A stretch of DNA of 64,000 nucleotides from Megaleporinus macrocephalus (GCA_021613375.1 CM038720.1:7133462-7197461), one strand, 5' to 3'; shown: positions 33,371 through 46,561, counted from the stretch's first letter. Notes: generated from the sequence alone by a model not told the origin. Program-made: numbers and translations.

Positions 33371-33489
33371 AGGGCATCGTGGGCTTGAGATGAACCGAGG
33401 CTGCATGATATCATCCACCTGATGTAGCACCTGTACAGCTTCTAAAGCTTTTACCTTCAGACTCAGCTTTAGTTTATAAACTGTAAATA

Positions 33490-33712
33490 CTGTTCGACCA
33501 GAGGAGGATGGGTCTCCCCCTGTGAGTCTTGTTCCTACCAAGGTTTCGTCCTCCAGTTGAGGGAGTTGTTGTTGCCACCGTTGCCTCTGGTTTGCTCAGA
33601 GTGGATAAAGTGTTATGACTTCATGTTTTTCATGCTTTTAAAATTCCTGTAAAGCTGCTTTGTGACAACATCGTTGTAAAAAGTGCTATACAAATAAACT
33701 TGACTTGACTAC
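33490..33712 (+). mobile_element. SINE/LINE 3' region
   Basis: GTCTTGTTCCTACCAAGGTT, TAAAGCTGCTTTGTGACAAC, AAAAAGTGCTATACAAATAA and a CTTGACTTGACT tail together match the common 3' end of teleost SINE/LINE pairs. Confidence 0.7.
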
Positions 33713-33976
33713 AGACCCCAAGCCATCACTGTATCTTGTGTAACACATAACATAAGGAAAAGCCTGTGCAGCAACAGTGTGGGCAGTAAGTGGCTGGTAA
33801 TGAGTTGCGCTCCTGCTGGTTCTCCTGCGGAGATTCATTGCAGCTCTAATCAGATTCGCCTGACTCGGCTGTTCAGATGATCCTGAAGACTTGATCAAGC
33901 AGTGATGTTACATTCAAAGGCTGTTTCCACCGTGAGTTTGTACTGAGCCATCGTAGCAGCGACTTTAGTCATATAT

Positions 33977-34217
33977 CGTCACTGACTGCCCACTGTCCAA
34001 AATGTACAACTTTACAGGAGAGGCCAAAAACTGTCTTTACTTTCAATGTAAGTCTATGGAACCAGAAGTTATTCCAAGCTAATTTTGGGCATTTATTTTG
34101 CTCCATTAAGTGTAGAGCTTTTAAATAATGTGACCGGCAGGTTGTGTGTTCAGATGATGTACAAAAATGAAAATCAGCAAAAAAAAATGCATGTCTTTCT
34201 TTGGACAGCAGCAATAA
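33977..34217. mobile_element. MITE of the GTCGCTGTCC family
   Basis: Contains GTACAACTTTACAGGAGAGG, TTCAATGTAAGTCTATGGAA and right end TTTGGACAGCAGCAA, matching 8414-8706. Confidence 0.75.
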
Positions 34218-34249
34218 GCTGGGCTATACACTTATATGTCAGTCATGGC

Positions 34250-34420
34250 TGGAGGTTAGGAAACTAGCTGTGTGATCAGATGGTCGCTGGTTCGATTCCC
34301 CTAAATTGAGAGAACATGACTAAAGTTCCCTTGAGCAAGACACCAAACCCCCAGCTGCTCCCCAGGCATAGGGCTAGGGCTGCACACCACGTACATGCAT
34401 ACAACTGAAACATTTACAGC
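34250..34420 (+). mobile_element. tRNA-derived SINE
   Basis: TCGCTGGTTCGATTCCCCT is a good B box. It is followed by TTCCCTTGAGCAAGACACCA and CAGCTGCTCCCCAGGCATAG, a body segment common in teleost SINEs. Confidence 0.7.
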
Positions 34421-34510
34421 TGAGTCCTCTTGAACTCTTGAGTAAATGGTGATCGGATCACATTCACTCATACAATTATTCACTATTGTGCAAAAGTCGA
34501 TAGTTTAAAA

Positions 34511-35267
34511 TAGAGATGGAAGGATCGATCGGCTATTTCTCGGTATCGGCCGATTTTTAATCAAAATATGTGATCGGTGACCGGCCGATATTTCTCCAGC
34601 TTAGCCGATCCCGAGAGCCGAACGATGCCGATAAACAAATTAGCCTAATTTCTGTATTTCCAGCTAGTGTTTCATCCAGGAAGAGGAGCCCTCCAAGAAA
34701 CCACCTCCGGCCAGGTCCCTGCAATTCCTATCTGAACCACTAGGAAAAACATACCCTTTCATTTTCGATAGACTGACTAAAACACTACTAATCTGATACG
34801 ACACTGCACGCAGCTGAATACAGTGAGTATCAGCAAACAGCAGAGCTAGCATGTGCAGCTAGCACAAAACTAATAACCCAGAACACCATACAGACCAGAT
34901 CTGACCGGTACGAACAGAACAGCAGCAACAATTCAATATTCTACATTTAATGATAACAGATTTAGCTTAAAATAACAGAGTCTGTGTTTAATGACTGCAG
35001 TTTTTACTGCATTTATTTAATTAGCTTTTTTAGTTTTAAATTAAGGGTCTAAATGTAACGATTGCAGTATTGGGGATGTCTGTTTGATTTTCTTTGTTTA
35101 TTTACTGTTAATTTAGTTAAAAATATGATGCTGTTTCACATGAGCTCGTTACAAATGGTAATAAACCAGTTTAGACCATGTTTCAAGACTTGCTTTGGTG
35201 CTGTGGTGTATAGCCCCGCCCTCGGCGATCGGAATCAACCTCAAAAACACTGCTCGGTCCATCTCTA
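34511..35267. mobile_element. Complete hAT-type non-autonomous element, 757 bp, perfect 8-bp target duplication
   Basis: Ends TAGAGATGGA and TCCATCTCTA are inverted repeats fitting the hAT terminal pattern. They are flanked by GTTTAAAA at 34503-34510 and 35268-35275. The interior has no transposase. Related truncated copies lie at 1379-2153 and 32930-33173. Confidence 0.93.
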
Positions 35268-35280
35268 GTTTAAAAGTCTT

Positions 35281-35605
35281 TATCTGATCAGTAAGTGTAT
35301 TTTCACCAGTAAGAATCTGATTAGATTAGATCTGATTAGAACAGATGTAAATAATCATACATACAATACAAAGTAACATGAATATCTTATTTTGAGAGAA
35401 GTAGATCGTATCCTAAGCTTCAGTTTGAAGAACAAAGTGTAGTTCCAGATTTCTCCTGGACGCCCCAGACATTGTATGAATGTATTCAGTTCCTTCAGCA
35501 GCAAATCTTGATTTAGCTCAATGAAGTACTGAGCAGTCAAAGCAGGTATTAGATGAGAACTGATAATAATACTGGATTGTTTCCACAAGGAGAAGCTTGG
35601 AAAGA
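35281..35605 (+). repeat. About 325-bp dispersed repeat, copy 1
   Basis: Matches 57715-58045 almost base for base in the same orientation, including CCAGATTTCTCCTGGACGCC and GGTATTAGATGAGAACTGAT. It directly follows the hAT element. No terminal repeats recognised. Confidence 0.92.
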
Positions 35606-35854
35606 GTTAAATAGGCAAGGTAATATAAATCTGTGGTGTTGGATCTCACGCATCTCACACTCCTCAGATATATATCACAGGTGGAGAAAGCTGGTAGGAG
35701 TCATGGCAGCACATCAGATGCTTATTGTTGGCGCTTTTTTATATAATCTGCATTCAATTTATTTAATAAATAGTAATGATACAAACACAAACAAAATCAG
35801 TTATTGTGTGTGTGTTGTGTTCAGTGTACAAATAATAACTGTTCCAACAAATGT

Positions 35855-36420
35855 TCTGACTCTCAGATGGTCTAGTCTGATTGTGTACAGTTTTTGGATC
35901 GGATGGACATATTGCACAATTTTTCCCATAGAGAATGAATAGGATGGAAACGTTCACGCCAATCTACTGAACTTCTGCTCGACAGACAGACAGCGTTTCA
36001 CTTACACCGACTCAGGGCAGACCCCCGACCATGACTGCCATGTTGTTTTGACCCGCATTCTTCTATTTATCGTTTTTTTTGTATCCCTCCTTTTTCCCCA
36101 TACAGTCCCATTCATTTTTGGGCGCAACCTAACACCATGGTTTCATCTACAGCGTCCACACTTACTCAACACAGGTCCCCAAGCACTAGTCCATAGACAT
36201 ACTAACCTGCACTCTTCTATTTTGTTGTTTATTCATCCCTCGTTTCTCCCATAGGTTCCCATTCATTTTCGTACACACTCAAACATCATGGTTTCATTTA
36301 GCCCACAGTCACAAAACTTCATGTAGGCTATCAAGGCAGATCTCCAAGCTCTGATCCATAGACATACTGACTTGGACTCCTTTGTTTGTCGTTTATTCAT
36401 GCCTCATTCCTCCCTTCAAG
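35855..36420 (+). repeat. Dispersed repeat with internal reiteration, copy 1
   Basis: Shares CAATCTACTGAACTTCTGCT, GGGCAGACCCCCGACCA and CCCATTCATTTTTG with 59925-60290. The segment from ATTCTTCTATTT to ATGGTTTCA is repeated about 2.5 times in this copy. Confidence 0.85.
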
Positions 36421-36479
36421 CTGCTCATACTCCACATACTCCAATACACATACTCCCTTATTGGTAACAGGAGCAGACA

Positions 36480-37100
36480 GCAAAAGAAAAAGGACAGCCA
36501 AGCCGTTGAGAAAGAAGTAAAGTATTTCTTCAAATGAAGGAAGAAGCAGATCATACAACATTCAGGAGTCCTGGATTAGCTTAGAGACTCTTTACGGAAG
36601 CACAACGTAACCTCCACCACTGGAGAGGAAAACCTGCTGAAGCAGCAGAACAGTCAGTACACTGGAACTTTGCTCTTATGCTGATGTTCTGTCCACATAA
36701 ATAAGATGATGTTCCTCTAGCATCGCCAAACCTTATCATGTTCCAGTACTCACATCAGCCGCTGGAATATTCAGAGCCTTATCGCTTTCTGTTCATTAAA
36801 AGTTTAATAGCTGCTTCAAAAACCTACTGAACATTCAGCAGCTCGTCTCGTCACAGAGTTTACTAGGTGTTTACTAGGTGTTAATTAGCTTGACGAACTA
36901 GCTTGCATTCTGTAAACATACTTTTATACATGTAGAGCTACAACATTAATCTACATATTTACTTATACGTTTCTTTTTTGGTGAACATTCAGCTCCAACA
37001 GAACTTCATGTTGTTAGAACCCTTCCAAATGTTTTAATGCCAATTTACTAATAAATAGTTTGTTGATTTACACAAATATCAAAATCTGAAAGAGGCTATG
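36480..37100. other. Ordinary intron sequence
   Basis: No tandem structure, coding pattern or transposon end seen. Confidence 0.5.
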
Positions 37101-37599
37101 CAGGTCTCCAGACCCTGAAGTTTAAAACATCTGGACCAGGCTTGTCCACTGGTAGCAAAACAGAAATGTGTTTATGTGTTTTCTACTACTGCCACAGCAC
37201 ATTGGCTTTAAAATGAAATTAGGAATATGAGCTGTGTTGACTAGGAGCTTGATTTTCAGGGGGTCTACAGCCAAACTGGGTGAATGGTATAGCAATTACA
37301 ACCAGCCTCTCAGATTTAGGGTCTCAGAAGTAGTTGGACAAGTAGAAGAGAAGTAGTTGAATTAATATAATCATATACTGATTGATTGTTTATAATACTA
37401 ATACACATGGTCAACTAATACTCAATGGTTTTCCACATTTAATACTAAAAAAAGAAAACAGGCTGTTTTTCTCAGCTCCGTTGATTAACATACTTGGGGC
37501 CACAGAATCATTCAGTGGTCGGTGGCAGATGTGATAGACATAGCTATTCACTGATTAGAAAATTATTATGTTTATGCCAACTGCTACATTTATTGTGCC

Positions 37600-38760
37600 T
37601 TATAAATTAAATAATTATTAAGTTAATACAAACCCAAAAACAAAAAAATCAGCTCATTCTGCAGTGCACAGTTTTGAGTCCACCAATTAGTAAATTTAAA
37701 ATTTTTAATTTAACGCCAGTTTCTAAACGTTAAACAACTTCTAAACCAGGAGAGAGCAGCTGCTTAGCATTAGCTTAGCTAGCTTGCTGCCAGCTCTGCT
37801 CACCACAGAACAGGTTCAGTTCTGACTAATAGAAGTTTTACTGACACAAATTTGGATGATAACGGCTCAACTCTGAGGAAACGAAGTTGAGTGGCTGATG
37901 TTGGAAAGACAGAAATCAGAAATTAAACCTGTTCTGTGGTGTTTGGCGTGGTAGCCTCTTAGCTAAGCTAAAGCTGAGGGCTCCTCTCTCTTACCTCACT
38001 AACCTCACTCACCTTAATTCTACTAAATGGAGGTCTCCTATTAGAAGAATTGATACTAAAACTTACAACAGTAAGATTAAAGTTGGCTGACTGGTCAAAA
38101 TCAAGCTTAATCTGTATGTTCTGTACTGCTAGGCTAAGCTAAAGTCAGTGGTACCTCCCACCGAAAGTACAGGGTCTGTTCCAGCAAACTGATGCTTTAA
38201 AACCCTCATTAAGAAAACAATGACTCATTTCTGAGATTACAAATTCAAAAATCTGGTGTTGAGGTGACAGAATGATAAAAATGAAAATAGTGTTGTGGTG
38301 CTGTGTGCCATATCCAGCTGGGATTTGCTAATGCTAACATAGTTAGCCAGTTATACGTTAAACCCACTGTAGCACAGGGTCAGTTTTAGTAGCTGATATT
38401 AAAACAACATTTAGAGGATAAATAATCTGAATAACTGACGCTAAAACTTTACAAAAGTAAGATTAAAGTTCTCTGGTTGGTGTTGGAGTGTTTTTGAGCA
38501 GTAGCCTGCTAGGCTAAGCTAACGTCAGTGTATGGTACCTCCCACCGTAGTACAGGGTCAGTTCCTAATGCTTTCTAACACTTTTTCATTTAGAAAACAG
38601 AGAATTATTTCTGACATTATAATTTGGAAAATCCATTGTTGAGCTAACAGAATGAAAAAAAAAAAAATAGAATAGTTTTGTGGTGCCTTGTGCTGTATCC
38701 TGCTTGAATATGCTAATGCTAACATAGTTAGCCAGCTATAAGTTAATTTGATTTTAAAAT
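37600..38760 (+). repeat. Diverged direct duplications rich in GCTAGGCTAAGCTAA
   Basis: The segment 38110-38360 recurs at 38495-38745 (TACCTCCCACCG, GTACAGGGTC, ACAGAATGA, GCTAATGCTAACATAGTTAG). An earlier, weaker member lies near 37730-38080. Non-coding. Confidence 0.75.
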
Positions 38761-39039
38761 AATATAAATAACAATAATATTTTTGTGTAGTTTAGTGTTT
38801 TTATCTGATTTAGCAGCACAACAGATGAAAAAAGAACCCGTAACTGGTCTTTTAACTACCTTAAGTTTGAAACCAACAGAGGTTTTCCTCCCAATATGCT
38901 GTGTTAGACTAATAAAAGTAACCTTGTCAACATCTAAATATGCATGGACCTGACTGAGGGGCTTATAATCCCCCTACATACAGTTTCTTAGCAGCTACTG
39001 AATGATTCATAGCAGCTACTGAATTATGTCGGAACTCAG

Positions 39040-39440
39040 TGATAAGCCTGCTCTTTAAGGGTTAAAGTCCCCCCCGTACCCTGGAGCGCTGCAGGCACTG
39101 CAGAGCCGGTATTGTTGAATATGGAGCTTTCTGAGGGTGAGGACTGATGTGGGTGTGACCTTGGCCACTCACAGTTCAGTCCACCTGCCGGTGGCAGCAG
39201 CGGTGACCCCAGGCCACCTGCAGCTCCGCTACGTGAATATATAATGACCGCTGCCCCCGGCAGCTCCACTACCCCTCCCCACTCTCCTGTCCAGCTCCTG
39301 TCCCAGCACCGGCGCCCCCTGCAGCAGCCGCACCTCCACTGCCCTCCGGAAGAGAGGTGATGTGCAATTAGCATGCAGCAGCAGATCTGACGCAGTGCTA
39401 CCTTCTCCACCAACAAGATCTACTGAGGCCCTGAGGTGAA
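39040..39440. promoter_or_regulatory. GC-rich unique island with E-boxes
   Basis: A 400-base GC-rich block inside an AT-rich intron, with CCACCTGCCGGTGGCAGCAG, CCACCTGCAGCTCC and repeated CAGCTCC/CACCTG words. Open frames of 126 and 74 codons (minus) show no domain and no splice-bounded pattern. It may be an enhancer or an old pseudogene. Confidence 0.3.
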
Positions 39441-39844
39441 GCGGTGAGGCCACGAGCTACGATTCTTAATATATATACAAACTTGAGGCCTCAATATATG
39501 AATTCATGGCCATGTCCTATTAAATAATCATCACAATGTCACCTTAGGGGCCCCGTAAAGACCTTATTGTAAAAGGGACAAGAAATGAAGGTGCTGAACT
39601 GGTGTGTCCACTATGTTTGACATATTTCTGTTTGATTATTAGGAAGTAAAAAGCAGAATGGAGGAGATGGAGGTGAGAAGCCCGTACTGCACTAGTTTAG
39701 ATGATATTCTGAGAGAATGATACAAACAGAGAATCACGTGTTAGATGTGATCCCAGTGAAGAGCAAGTTCAACTGCACTGAAAGATCAGCTGATACCGAA
39801 GCAACAGATGTAAGAACTACCTTCTCCTCCAGATTCTTCTACTC

Positions 39845-41370
39845 CAACACTTAAACAACAATAACACTCTTAAATCGGCTGAACACTTAAACACCACTAA
39901 CACTTAAAATACCATTAACACCTAAATCACAACTAACACTTAAATCAGTCCAACACTTAAATCACCACAACACTTAAACACTACTAACACTTAAACACTA
40001 CTAACACTTAAACACTACTAACACTTAAATCAGCCATAACACTGAAACACCTCTAACCCTGATATCACCATAACACTTAAACACCACTAGCACTTAAACA
40101 CTACTAACACTTAAACACTACTAACACTTAAACACCTCCAACCCTGAAATCACCACAACACTTAAACACCACTAGCACTTAAATCAGCCATAACACTTAA
40201 ACACATCCAACCCTGAAATCACCACAACACTTAAACACTACTAACATTTAAACACTACTAACACTTAAACACATCCAACCCTGAAATCACCACAACACTT
40301 AAACACTACTAACACTTAAACACTACTAACACTTAAATCAGCCATAACACTTAAACACCTCCAACCCTGAAATCACCACAACACTTAAACACCACTAGCA
40401 CTTAAACACTACTAACACTTAAACACTACTAACACTTAAACACCTCCAACCCTGAAATCACCACAACACTTAAACACTACTAACACTTAAACACTACTAA
40501 CACTTAAACACTACTAACACTTAAATCAGCCATAACACTTAAACACCTCCAACCCTGAAATCACCACAACACTTAAACACTACTAACACTTAAATCAGCC
40601 ATAACACTTAAACACATCCAACCCTGAAATCACCACAACACTTAAACACTACTAACACTTAAACACTACTAACACTTAAATCAGCCATAACACTTAAACA
40701 CCTCCAACCCTGAAATCACCACAACACTTAAACACCACCAACACTAATAATTAAACACACTAAAACTTAAATCAGCCATAACCTTTAAATCACCCCAACA
40801 TGTAAACACCGCCAACCCTTAAACACCACCAACACTTAAACACCACTAACACTTAAATCAGCCATAACACTTAAACACCACCAACCCTGAAATCACCACA
40901 ACACTTAAACACTACTAACACTCAAATACCACCAACCCTGAAATCACCACAACACTTAAACACTACTAACCTTTGAATCACCCCAACCCATAAACACCAC
41001 CAACACTAATACTTAAACACACATACTTATACTTAAACACACATACTTAAACAAACTTAAATAAGCCATAACATTTAAACACTCCTAACCTTTAAATCAC
41101 CCTAACACGTAAACACCACCAGCACTTAAACACCACTAACACTTAAACAATACTAATCTTTAAGGCACCCCAACATATAAACACTACCAACCATTAAACA
41201 CTACTAACACTTAAACACCACTAACCCTTAAATCAGCCATAACATTTAAAGACCACTAACCCTTACATCATCCCAACACGTAAACACCACCAATACTTAA
41301 ACACTACCAACACTTACACACTACTAACACTTAAACAATACTAACACTTAAACACTACTAACACTGTAAA
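39845..41370. repeat. 17-bp array with higher-order structure
   Basis: The base unit AACACTTAAACACTACT alternates with ATCAGCCATAACACTTAAAC and ACCTCCAACCCTGAAATCAC. From about 40020 to 40740 these form higher-order blocks repeated several times. Toward 41370 units become more divergent. Confidence 0.95.
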
Positions 41371-41539
41371 GTTGGAATTTGGAGGTTTTTACTTTGCATA
41401 TCGACGATATGTAAAAGCACTACTTACTGTATTAATACTGTTTGAATATTTCAAAAATACAAATGCTGAGTAAATAAAAACTTTCTGTTTGGAAAAATAG
41501 CTTTTTAAATTCAATAATGTCCCCAGAAGACTAAAACCT

Positions 41540-42565
41540 GTATATACTTATGCATATTACATGATGCCTTATAGATGCATTTCTATGGCATCATGAATAC
41601 AGGCTTCATAGGAAGGGTTATCAATCATCTTATCATATCTGATCTCTGTGGAAAAATCTCTTAATATAGAGTTTTGCATTAAATTATATCTACTTAATCG
41701 ATTATATAGGCTTATGCCAGGCATTATAATGTATTATGCATGCTATATGATGCCTTATAGATGCATCTCTATAGCATCATGAATACAGGCTTCATAGGAA
41801 GTGTTATCAATCATCTTATCATATCTGATCTCTTTGAAAAAATCTCTTAATAAAGAGTTAGGCATTTAATTGTATCTACTTAATCAATTATATAGGCTTA
41901 TGCCAGGCATTACAATGTAATATGCATGCTATATGATGCCTTATAGATGCATCTCTATAGCAACATAAATACAGGCTTCATAGGAAGTGTTATCAATTAT
42001 CTTATCATATCTGATCTGATCTCTTTGAAAAAATCTCTTAATAAAGAGTTAGGCATTTAATTGTATCTACTTAATCAATGATATAGGCTTATGTCAGGCA
42101 TTATAATGTATTATGCATGCTATATAATCCTTTACATATGCATCTCTATATCATCATGAATACAGGCTTCATAGGAAGGGTTATCAATCATCTTATCATA
42201 TCTTTGGAAAAATCTCCTGATGAATGACTCCTGCATGATACTGTATGCTCAATAATATCCATATTTATTGCATCATTCTTATTATTACATTTTATTGGTT
42301 ATAATCAAATATATTTAAATCCAGCATCACCTTCAGACGGATGAACTGTTATCGTTGTTTGCATTTACATCTCAATTGCTTTATCATTTCAGGTGCCACT
42401 CCACGGTCGCTGGCTTTATAAAGTGTTATGCATTTAATTATATCCATATATAACCAACTATATCATATATAACTATACCATGCATTGTAGGGTAATATGC
42501 ATGTTATATGATGCCTTATGGATTCATTTCTATAGCATTATGAATACAGGCTTCATAGGAATTGT
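41540..42565. repeat. Left arm of large inverted repeat: 186-bp tandem units
   Basis: Units begin with ATGATGCCTTATAGATGCAT at 41561, 41747, 41933 and (diverged) 42124, with a further part copy at 42508. Each carries TACAGGCTTCATAGGAAG, ATCTTATCATATCTGATCTC and TATAGGCTTATGCCAGGCAT. All are inverted relative to 43345-44325. Confidence 0.93.
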
Positions 42566-42739
42566 TAGTGAAATCTCACCACAGCTTTGCTATCAGCGTG
42601 ACTCGACCTGCGTACAGGATGGGTTTTGTCTTTTGGAGAGCCCTCCACCAAAGCAGCTGTGTAAATACAGCACATCAGCGTGTAACCTCAGCTCCTCCAT
42701 CTCAGGCTCATTAGAGCGGGTCTCGGCCGCCCACACGTA

Positions 42740-42831
42740 CTCCCTCTCTCTCTCTCTTTCTCTCTCGCCACACAAAATCGCATTTCCTCTCCACAGACTG
42801 GAACGCAGGCTGGAATTAGCGCTCTCACCCA

Positions 42832-42901
<70 letters not shown>

Positions 42902-42965
42902 CTTTCACTCACGGGCACACATTCTCTTGCTCGCTCTTGCATATTCTCTCTCTCTCTCCTATTTT
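42740..42965. repeat. (CT)n microsatellite in the loop of the inverted repeat
   Basis: CTCTCT runs broken by CTTT and short unique pieces. The open frames encoding Ser/Leu or Glu/Arg repeats are artefacts. Confidence 0.95.
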
Positions 42966-43340
42966 CTGCGCTCAGAGCTCCACTCATCTCTAATCACGGA
43001 GCACGCCACCCTCACCCCCAAACTCACTTAGCTTAAGCAGCGGGAGCGTTTGGCACCTCTCTGTGCTATTACCGCCGGATTAAATATAGATTCCTCTGTC
43101 ATGAGTTCGCTTTTTTCCCTCTCCTCTCTTTCGTTTTACTCCAAACACTACAAAGTGGCACCGTCAAACTTCTAATCGCACCTAAAATGATAAAACAATT
43201 GAGATATAAATACAAACAACGATAACCATTCACCAGTCTGAAGGTGGTGCTGGATGGCTATATTTCATTGTAACCATTAAAGTGTAATAATAACAATGAC
43301 ACATAATAAATATGACTATTGTTCTATCTATCTATTATTG
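42966..43340. other. Unique sequence in the loop of the inverted repeat
   Basis: Mixed-composition sequence including GCTATTACCGCCGGATTAAA, without coding pattern. It may be original host sequence trapped between the arms. Confidence 0.35.
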
Positions 43341-43344
43341 AACA

Positions 43345-44325
43345 TACAATATCATGCAGGAGTCATTCATCAGGAGATTTTTCCAAAGAGATCAGATATG
43401 ATAAAATAATTAATAACACTTCCTATGAAGCCTGTATTCATGATGCTATAGAGATGCATCTATAAGGCATCATATAGTATGCATAATACATAATAATGCC
43501 TGGCATAAGCCTATATAATTGATTAAGTAGATATAATTAAATGCATAACTCTTTATTAAGAGATTTTTCCAAAGAGATCAGATAGGATAAGATGATAGAT
43601 AAGACTTCCTATGAAGGCTGTATTCATGATGCTATAGAGATGCATCTATAAGGCATCATATAGCATGCATAATACATAATAATGCCTGGCATAAGCCTAT
43701 ATAATTGATTAAGTAGATATAATTAAATGCATAACTCTTTATTAAGAGATTTTTCCAAAGAGATCAGATAGGATAAGATGATAGATAAGACTTCCTATGA
43801 AGCCTGTATTCATGATGCTATAGAGATGCATCTATAAGGCATCATATAGCATGCATAATACATTATAATGCCTGGCACAAGCCTATATAATGGATTAGGT
43901 AGATATAATTAAATGCATAACTCTTTATTAATCAAGACAATATGACTTTATAATGTTAGGCTTCATGATGCATTATAATCTCCATTCATTAGAACACTAA
44001 ACATTTGAATGTGGTGATGCACTGCAACAGGTATCTGGTATGTTTCCTGTATCAAAAGCCAGAGCCATCAAAACAGTGGCTGCCAACTTTTTCATCAGCA
44101 TATTTTGTAATATTTATAATAATAATAATTATAATAGCTTTTATATGCAGGCTGAATTTGAGAGAGTAGTTTATTTTGAACTAATTTTGAACTATAAGGC
44201 ATCATATAGCATGCATAATACATTATAATGGCTGGCATAAGTCTATATAATTGATTAAGTAGAAATAATTAAATGCAGAACATTTTATAAAGCAAGACAA
44301 TATGACTTTATAATGTTAGGCTTCA
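43345..44325. repeat. Right arm of large inverted repeat: 186-bp tandem units
   Basis: Reverse-complement units with AAGGCATCATATAG at about 43465, 43651, 43837 and 44196, along with CTTCCTATGAAGCCTGTATT and ATGCCTGGCATAAGCCTATA. The last two units carry CAAGACAATATGACTTTATA, which the left arm lacks. Confidence 0.93.

Positions 44326-44401
<76 letters not shown>
44326..44401. repeat. (TA)n microsatellite at the edge of the inverted repeat
   Basis: About 35 TA dinucleotides directly abut the right arm. Confidence 0.95.
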
Positions 44402-44402
<1 letters not shown>

Positions 44403-45144
44403 GTTTGCTTTCTGAAGTGTTTGCGCATATAATTATTACTACTTAACTGTAATTATATACACTATTCATGCTATCCATTTCCATGACAACACTGGGGCGG
44501 CCATCTTTGTTTACTTTGTGTTAGAACTTCTGGTGTGAGCGCGGATACGTTGATACTAATTACAAACAAAACGACAACAAACATATAAAATGACCAGCAT
44601 AACATGTTCAGTTAGAGGGAGTCAGTAACTGGAAGAAGATGAAAACTTGGCTTGAACAACAGAGTTACGAACACAGCACATAAAGATCAAAGTGTTGGGG
44701 GGCCGCCTTCCAAAGAAGAGGACCTGCGTCTCTGACTGAAGCTCTAAATTTAAAACATCCACCCAAACCTCCGTATGTCTGTTCTTAGGAGAACCAGCAC
44801 CAGAGCATCCTTATCCAGAGAACTGTCTCGCTTATGAAGCTCCGAGGAAGCAGACGTGTCGGTGCTGGTGAGTCTATCAGTTCAGTAACTGTTTTCTGAT
44901 CAGTGTCCACCGCGCTAGGCTATCTGGACTGTAACTAACACCCACGCAGAGTGGCTCGGGCAGCTGGCTGGACTTGGGTTTAACCGGCTTTCAGAAATAT
45001 AAACTCACCGTCTGTGTGTAGGAGGACACGCCCACCTCCCCACTGTACAGGTACTGATACGCTTCAGTACTTTTATAGTTTTTCATTACTGAACCGTCTA
45101 CACCTTCCGAGAGTACAGAGTAATTAAACATGTCTCCATAAGTA

Positions 45145-45277
45145 ACCTCAGACCACCTTCTCATATCACCCACCCACTGTGTTATTAACCTCAGACCACC
45201 TTCTCATATCACCCACCCACTGTGTTATTAACCTCAGACCACCTTCTCATATCACCCACCCACTGAGTTATTAACCT
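45145..45277. repeat. 43-bp tandem repeat, three copies
   Basis: The unit AACCTCAGACCACCTTCTCA, TATCACCCACCCACTGTGTT, ATT is nearly identical in three copies, so it is a recent event. Confidence 0.93.
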
Positions 45278-45499
45278 CGGAGGAGACAGTGTTGTCCCAT
45301 TAGAACTTCTTACTGTCTCTCTGGTCTCCTGCCATGTACCTGTATTAATTTTGGTTAGCTGACCAGATGTTCTAACACAAATGCGGAAGAAACACATGCT
45401 TGAAAGTGGGTGTGGCCAAATACGGTGAATACGCCTGGTATTATAAGGTTATGCATATGCAATGTAATATCTTATACATGCATTTATAAAGGTCTACGA

Positions 45500-46000
45500 A
45501 CACTGCACCCCTAGAAAGATTATCTACTCATATGAAGAAACTGGACTTAAAAAGCTGCAAAAGAAGTAAGGCTCCTGACAACCACCTGGGAAACCTGGTA
45601 GACCCAACAACACTGTCCCTATCAGGTAAACAATTCAATCTTTAAGAGATTAAGGAGAACATCAAGCTCCACCTACACATCTAAGAACATATTTTCACTG
45701 TGAGAAGATGCTATGGGTCTGAAAGGATGAGTAGCCATTCTTTAAAAGAGCTCCTCACTGAGGAAAGGAGATACAGACACATCAAACAAAGAAGCTGCTG
45801 CTGTTCTCAGAACAGTGGACTGACCGCCCCAGAGCCCAGAGCCTTAACATCACTGAACGTGTTTTGGGGTTGTTTGGATGGTGGGAAGCAGGAAATAGCA
45901 GCTACACCAGCTTATATGACTGAAGGTGAGGAAGGTAAGGAACTGGGACCCCTAAAACAAATGGAAGCTGTAATAAAGATGAAGAGATGCTATAAATACT
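45500..46000 (+). pseudogene. Possible Tc1-like transposase remnant
   Basis: Near 45810-45875 one plus-strand frame reads RAQSLNITERVLGLF, reminiscent of the Tc1 C-terminal motif with SPDLNPIE followed by W. The surrounding frame is broken and no inverted termini were located. Weak evidence only. Confidence 0.3.
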
Positions 46001-46561
46001 GAAATATTTAGTGTTGAATTAAGTTGTTAAGGGTTTTGTTTCATTTTGTGTTAAAAATGAGTTTGTGTTTTTGTCTCTAGGTGGTTGTACTTAGTGGTCG
46101 CCTCGACAAAATGGACCTGAATCACGTTCGAGGTTCCTGGAGACTTACATTATAACCTTGAGAGAGAATTATGTAAGCTATGTAAATAGATGTTCGGAGA
46201 GGGAGCTGCACTGGGCATGTTTAAGGCAGGAAAGTGTGGGGCGTGTGGAGGATAAGTGGCTTAAATGAGGTCTTTTCTGTGTAATTACTACGGCTGGGTT
46301 TGATCAGTGTGGGATCAGTGTCTCCATCTGAAAGAGATGGGACAAAATTAACACTGATGTAATAAGTACCATTTGTCACCATTAGAGAGTGAGATGTTGA
46401 CAGCTGCCGCGGTTGTCAAGGCAACGTGGCTTGTCCTGCTACTGTAATGTGCGCACAAATACACACACACACACACACACACACACTAGCCATATAACTG
46501 TGAATGCGCAGTTTTTTAAATCTAAAGCCACCTGTTCAAACATCTCACAGTAATCATTCTG

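Noticed and set aside
39036..39453. Two minus-strand frames in the GC-rich island considered as a DSCAM Ig1 or first exon
   Set aside because: No Ig cysteine/tryptophan pattern, signal peptide or phase-1 splice boundaries.
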